Below, piece after piece: positions 43,266 to 44,889 of a stretch of 44,889 bases of DNA (position 1 is the stretch's first letter; every line of letters begins with the position of its first letter). A program made the position numbers and the translations under genes. Source of the stretch: Pseudomonadota bacterium (GTDB taxonomy: Bacteria > Pseudomonadota > Gammaproteobacteria > Acidiferrobacterales > Acidiferrobacteraceae); the NCBI GenBank assembly GCA_021794595.1, contig JAJYQN010000123.1, positions 1 through 44,889 of the forward strand. The letters are read 5' to 3'. The notes under the pieces are model-generated. The model made no database searches. It was not told the DNA's origin and was given only the letters and a program-made list of their open reading frames with translations.

Positions 43266-44889
43266 GGGCCATCGTCCTTATCGGTCTTCTTGCGAATGAT
43301 CGGCTTGCTCCATGGTCCCTTGATAAAATAGGTAAGGCGGGTTCCTTGATTGATCTCGCGCGCAAAGATCTTCTGCATCACCAGAACAGCCGCGCCGGCG
43401 ATAGGGCCCCCAAGAAGACCGCTCGCGAGCGTCACATTATTTTGCAGATGCGGATTCACATGTAGAGTCAGATCAAACGTTTTCTTAACGAGTCCGGCGC
43501 GCCCCAAGACCACGATATTGGCGGAAGCCCCCTGAATATGAATGGGATCGGTAATGATAGCCGTCCCCTGTTCCGCCAATACCTTGCCGTCGATACTGTT
43601 AAAGCTAAACCCGCGCCCAAAGATATTACTAAAGTCCAATGTGAGGTAGCGCGTGATCGAGTCTACGTTAAATATTCCCAAAAGCTTGCCGGCGCCCTGG
43701 CGAACCTGAACGAAACGCCCATCGCGGACCATGAACCGGACCTTGGCCTCGAGCCTATCCAGGGAAAAGTGGGTAGGGCCGCCCGGCCAGTTGACGACCG
43801 CATGGACCAGGGCGCGGCCGCCCGCGACTTGATGGGGAAGCCCCCAGGCCGTCAAGGTGTCACCGAGGTTGCGGCTATGTAAGATGAGCGCAAAGATCGA
43901 CTCCTGTCGCCCGGCGTGGAGCGTCCAACGCCCATGCCCCATGACTGTCGTGTGTTTACGGACAAGCAAGATCCGCCCGAACTGAAAACCGTCTGGAAAG
44001 GGTGCGCCATCGACCGCGACATGACCCAAATTCCGGCCATCCACCTTCACGCTATTGGCCACGAACCGAACCGCCGGCAAGCGGCGTGGGTCGGTCGGCT
44101 TAAGGGGAGATGGCCGACGATAAGACAGCGGAGAGGGCGGAATCACGAGTCGCGAAAGCCGCAATAAAAGCGCAGGCTTGGGGCCCGGTTTCCAGCCCAC
44201 GGTCCCGGCCATATTGGGCCCGTTTACCACCCCCTGCCAGCGCCTCCCTACACGCTCGAAGAGGGCGTGCACCCGACCCATGGGTCGGCCGCCCAAAACG
44301 AGCGAGCCCACGGAGAGATGGAGCGACCGCAGTGCCCCGCCTTGGGCCGCGAGCGGCGCCGAGGAGGGGGCGCCCTTTTGGGTGAGGCGGTCGACAAAAT
44401 GAGTCCAGGCGCCGGTATTCACATAAGCGCTCCGGACCGCTAGGGCAAGACCCGGATAAAGGACCTTGGGTGCCGCGGCCGAGCCAATTCCCACCCAAGT
44501 CGCGGGGCCTACTCCCGTCGGGGCCCGGTAGGCGATACTGAGATGGCGAGCAATAGTGGCATTGAAGAAGGTCCCGCCTGAGCCGGATATAAAAGCGGCC
44601 TGCGCGACCGCTGGGATACCCTTGGCCTTACCGGCCGGATAAGGGAGAGACAAGGCCACGTTCCGGAGATTCGCGCGGGCCACTACCCGAAACCTGCGGT
44701 CGTTGGTGAGCCGAAAGTGCCAGGACAAAGGTCCGTGCACATAGGGTCGTGCGGCGCCGGCAACCATGCCCACGCCGGCGGCGCTCATGACCCCGTGCGC
44801 GCGAGCCACCAAGGTCGGGCCGCGGGTTTTTAACTGAAGCCCGAATGGCCCCCCGAGCACCGCTCCGCTTAGCCGTCCTGCGGCCGGCC
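43262..44889 (-). CDS. yhdP: YhdP-family AsmA-like protein, C-terminal part (runs off right edge)
   Basis: The frame is open to the right edge of the window, so only the last ~540 residues of what is normally a protein of over 1,200 are seen. The C-terminal block VDSITRYLTLDFSNIFGRGFSFNSIDG, GPIAGAAVLVMQKIF and LTYFIKGPWSKPII is the conserved end of YhdP, an inner-membrane-anchored AsmA-clan protein with a long periplasmic beta-groove, implicated in phospholipid transport to the outer membrane. A GTG at 44860 has codons continuing upstream of it and is not the true start. It is the first visible gene of the yhdP-nit-tldD-pmbA operon. Confidence 0.92.
   Translation of the reverse strand, partial: PAAGRLSGAVLGGPFGLQLKTRGPTLVARAHGVMSAAGVGMVAGAARPYVHGPLSWHFRLTNDRRFRVVARANLRNVALSLPYPAGKAKGIPAVAQAAFISGSGGTFFNATIARHLSIAYRAPTGVGPATWVGIGSAAAPKVLYPGLALAVRSAYVNTGAWTHFVDRLTQKGAPSSAPLAAQGGALRSLHLSVGSLVLGGRPMGRVHALFERVGRRWQGVVNGPNMAGTVGWKPGPKPALLLRLSRLVIPPSPLSYRRPSPLKPTDPRRLPAVRFVANSVKVDGRNLGHVAVDGAPFPDGFQFGRILLVRKHTTVMGHGRWTLHAGRQESIFALILHSRNLGDTLTAWGLPHQVAGGRALVHAVVNWPGGPTHFSLDRLEAKVRFMVRDGRFVQVRQGAGKLLGIFNVDSITRYLTLDFSNIFGRGFSFNSIDGKVLAEQGTAIITDPIHIQGASANIVVLGRAGLVKKTFDLTLHVNPHLQNNVTLASGLLGGPIAGAAVLVMQKIFAREINQGTRLTYFIKGPWSKPIIRKKTDKDDGP

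Overview
The window (about 45 kb, GC-rich) looks like the chromosome of a gammaproteobacterium. The basis is synteny plus gene content: algW/degS, hisC-hisD-hisG-murA, ibaG, mlaB-F, kdsD-kdsC-lptC-lptA-lptB-rpoN-hpf-rapZ and the yhdP-nit-tldD-pmbA cluster occur in this neighbourhood in Pseudomonas-type genomes (from memory, not searched). A more exact taxon cannot be read from the sequence. No tRNA, rRNA, CRISPR array, transposase or integrase is visible.

Layout. 1-1.4 kb: the start of a secreted protein (minus strand) and a His/Pro/Arg-rich exported protein (plus). 1.6-2.6 kb: sspA-sspB (minus). 2.8-4.0 kb: a membrane-anchored AlgW/DegS-type protease (plus). 4.0-13.8 kb: one tightly packed minus-strand operon, murA-hisG-hisD-hisC-hisB-hisH-hisA-hisF-hisI-hisE-hinT-tatA-tatB-tatC, with many 1-4 nt stop/start overlaps. 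A strong intrinsic terminator sits just upstream of murA and separates it from the next minus-strand operon, mlaF-E-D-C-B, ABC ATPase, ABC permease, ibaG, grxD (13.9-19.2 kb).

19.4-27.5 kb is an accessory stretch between mlaF and kdsD, two blocks that are neighbours in relatives: a small outer-membrane barrel, a DUF72-like protein, a 743-residue beta-propeller lipoprotein, a luciferase-like flavin monooxygenase overlapping an NAD-dependent epimerase, and a minus-strand trio of unknown protein, ABC ATPase and ABC-2 permease.

27.65-37.1 kb is a plus-strand run: kdsD-kdsC-lptC-lptA-lptB (KDO synthesis and LPS transport), rpoN and hpf, then hprK-rapZ-EIIA(Man-type)-HPr-EI. The last five form a regulatory phosphotransferase system without sugar-transport subunits in view. 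EI and HPr keep their phospho-histidines and HPr keeps Ser46, but the EIIA-like protein has Gln where the family has its phosphorylated His, and a new His in the neighbouring active-site loop. No ptsN is present at the locus. This is the most unusual signal in the window.

37.1-39.7 kb holds a stand-alone WYL protein, a dihydrolipoamide-dehydrogenase-like flavoprotein and an unrecognised 153-residue protein with a possibly leaderless promoter. 39.7-44.9 kb is the minus-strand yhdP(partial)-nit-tldD-pmbA cluster. The core functions are envelope-centred: peptidoglycan precursor, phospholipid and LPS traffic, Tat export, sigma-E protease and sigma-54/PTS regulation, with a complete histidine pathway embedded. 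The only histidine gene expected but not seen is hisZ, the usual partner of the short-form HisG found here.
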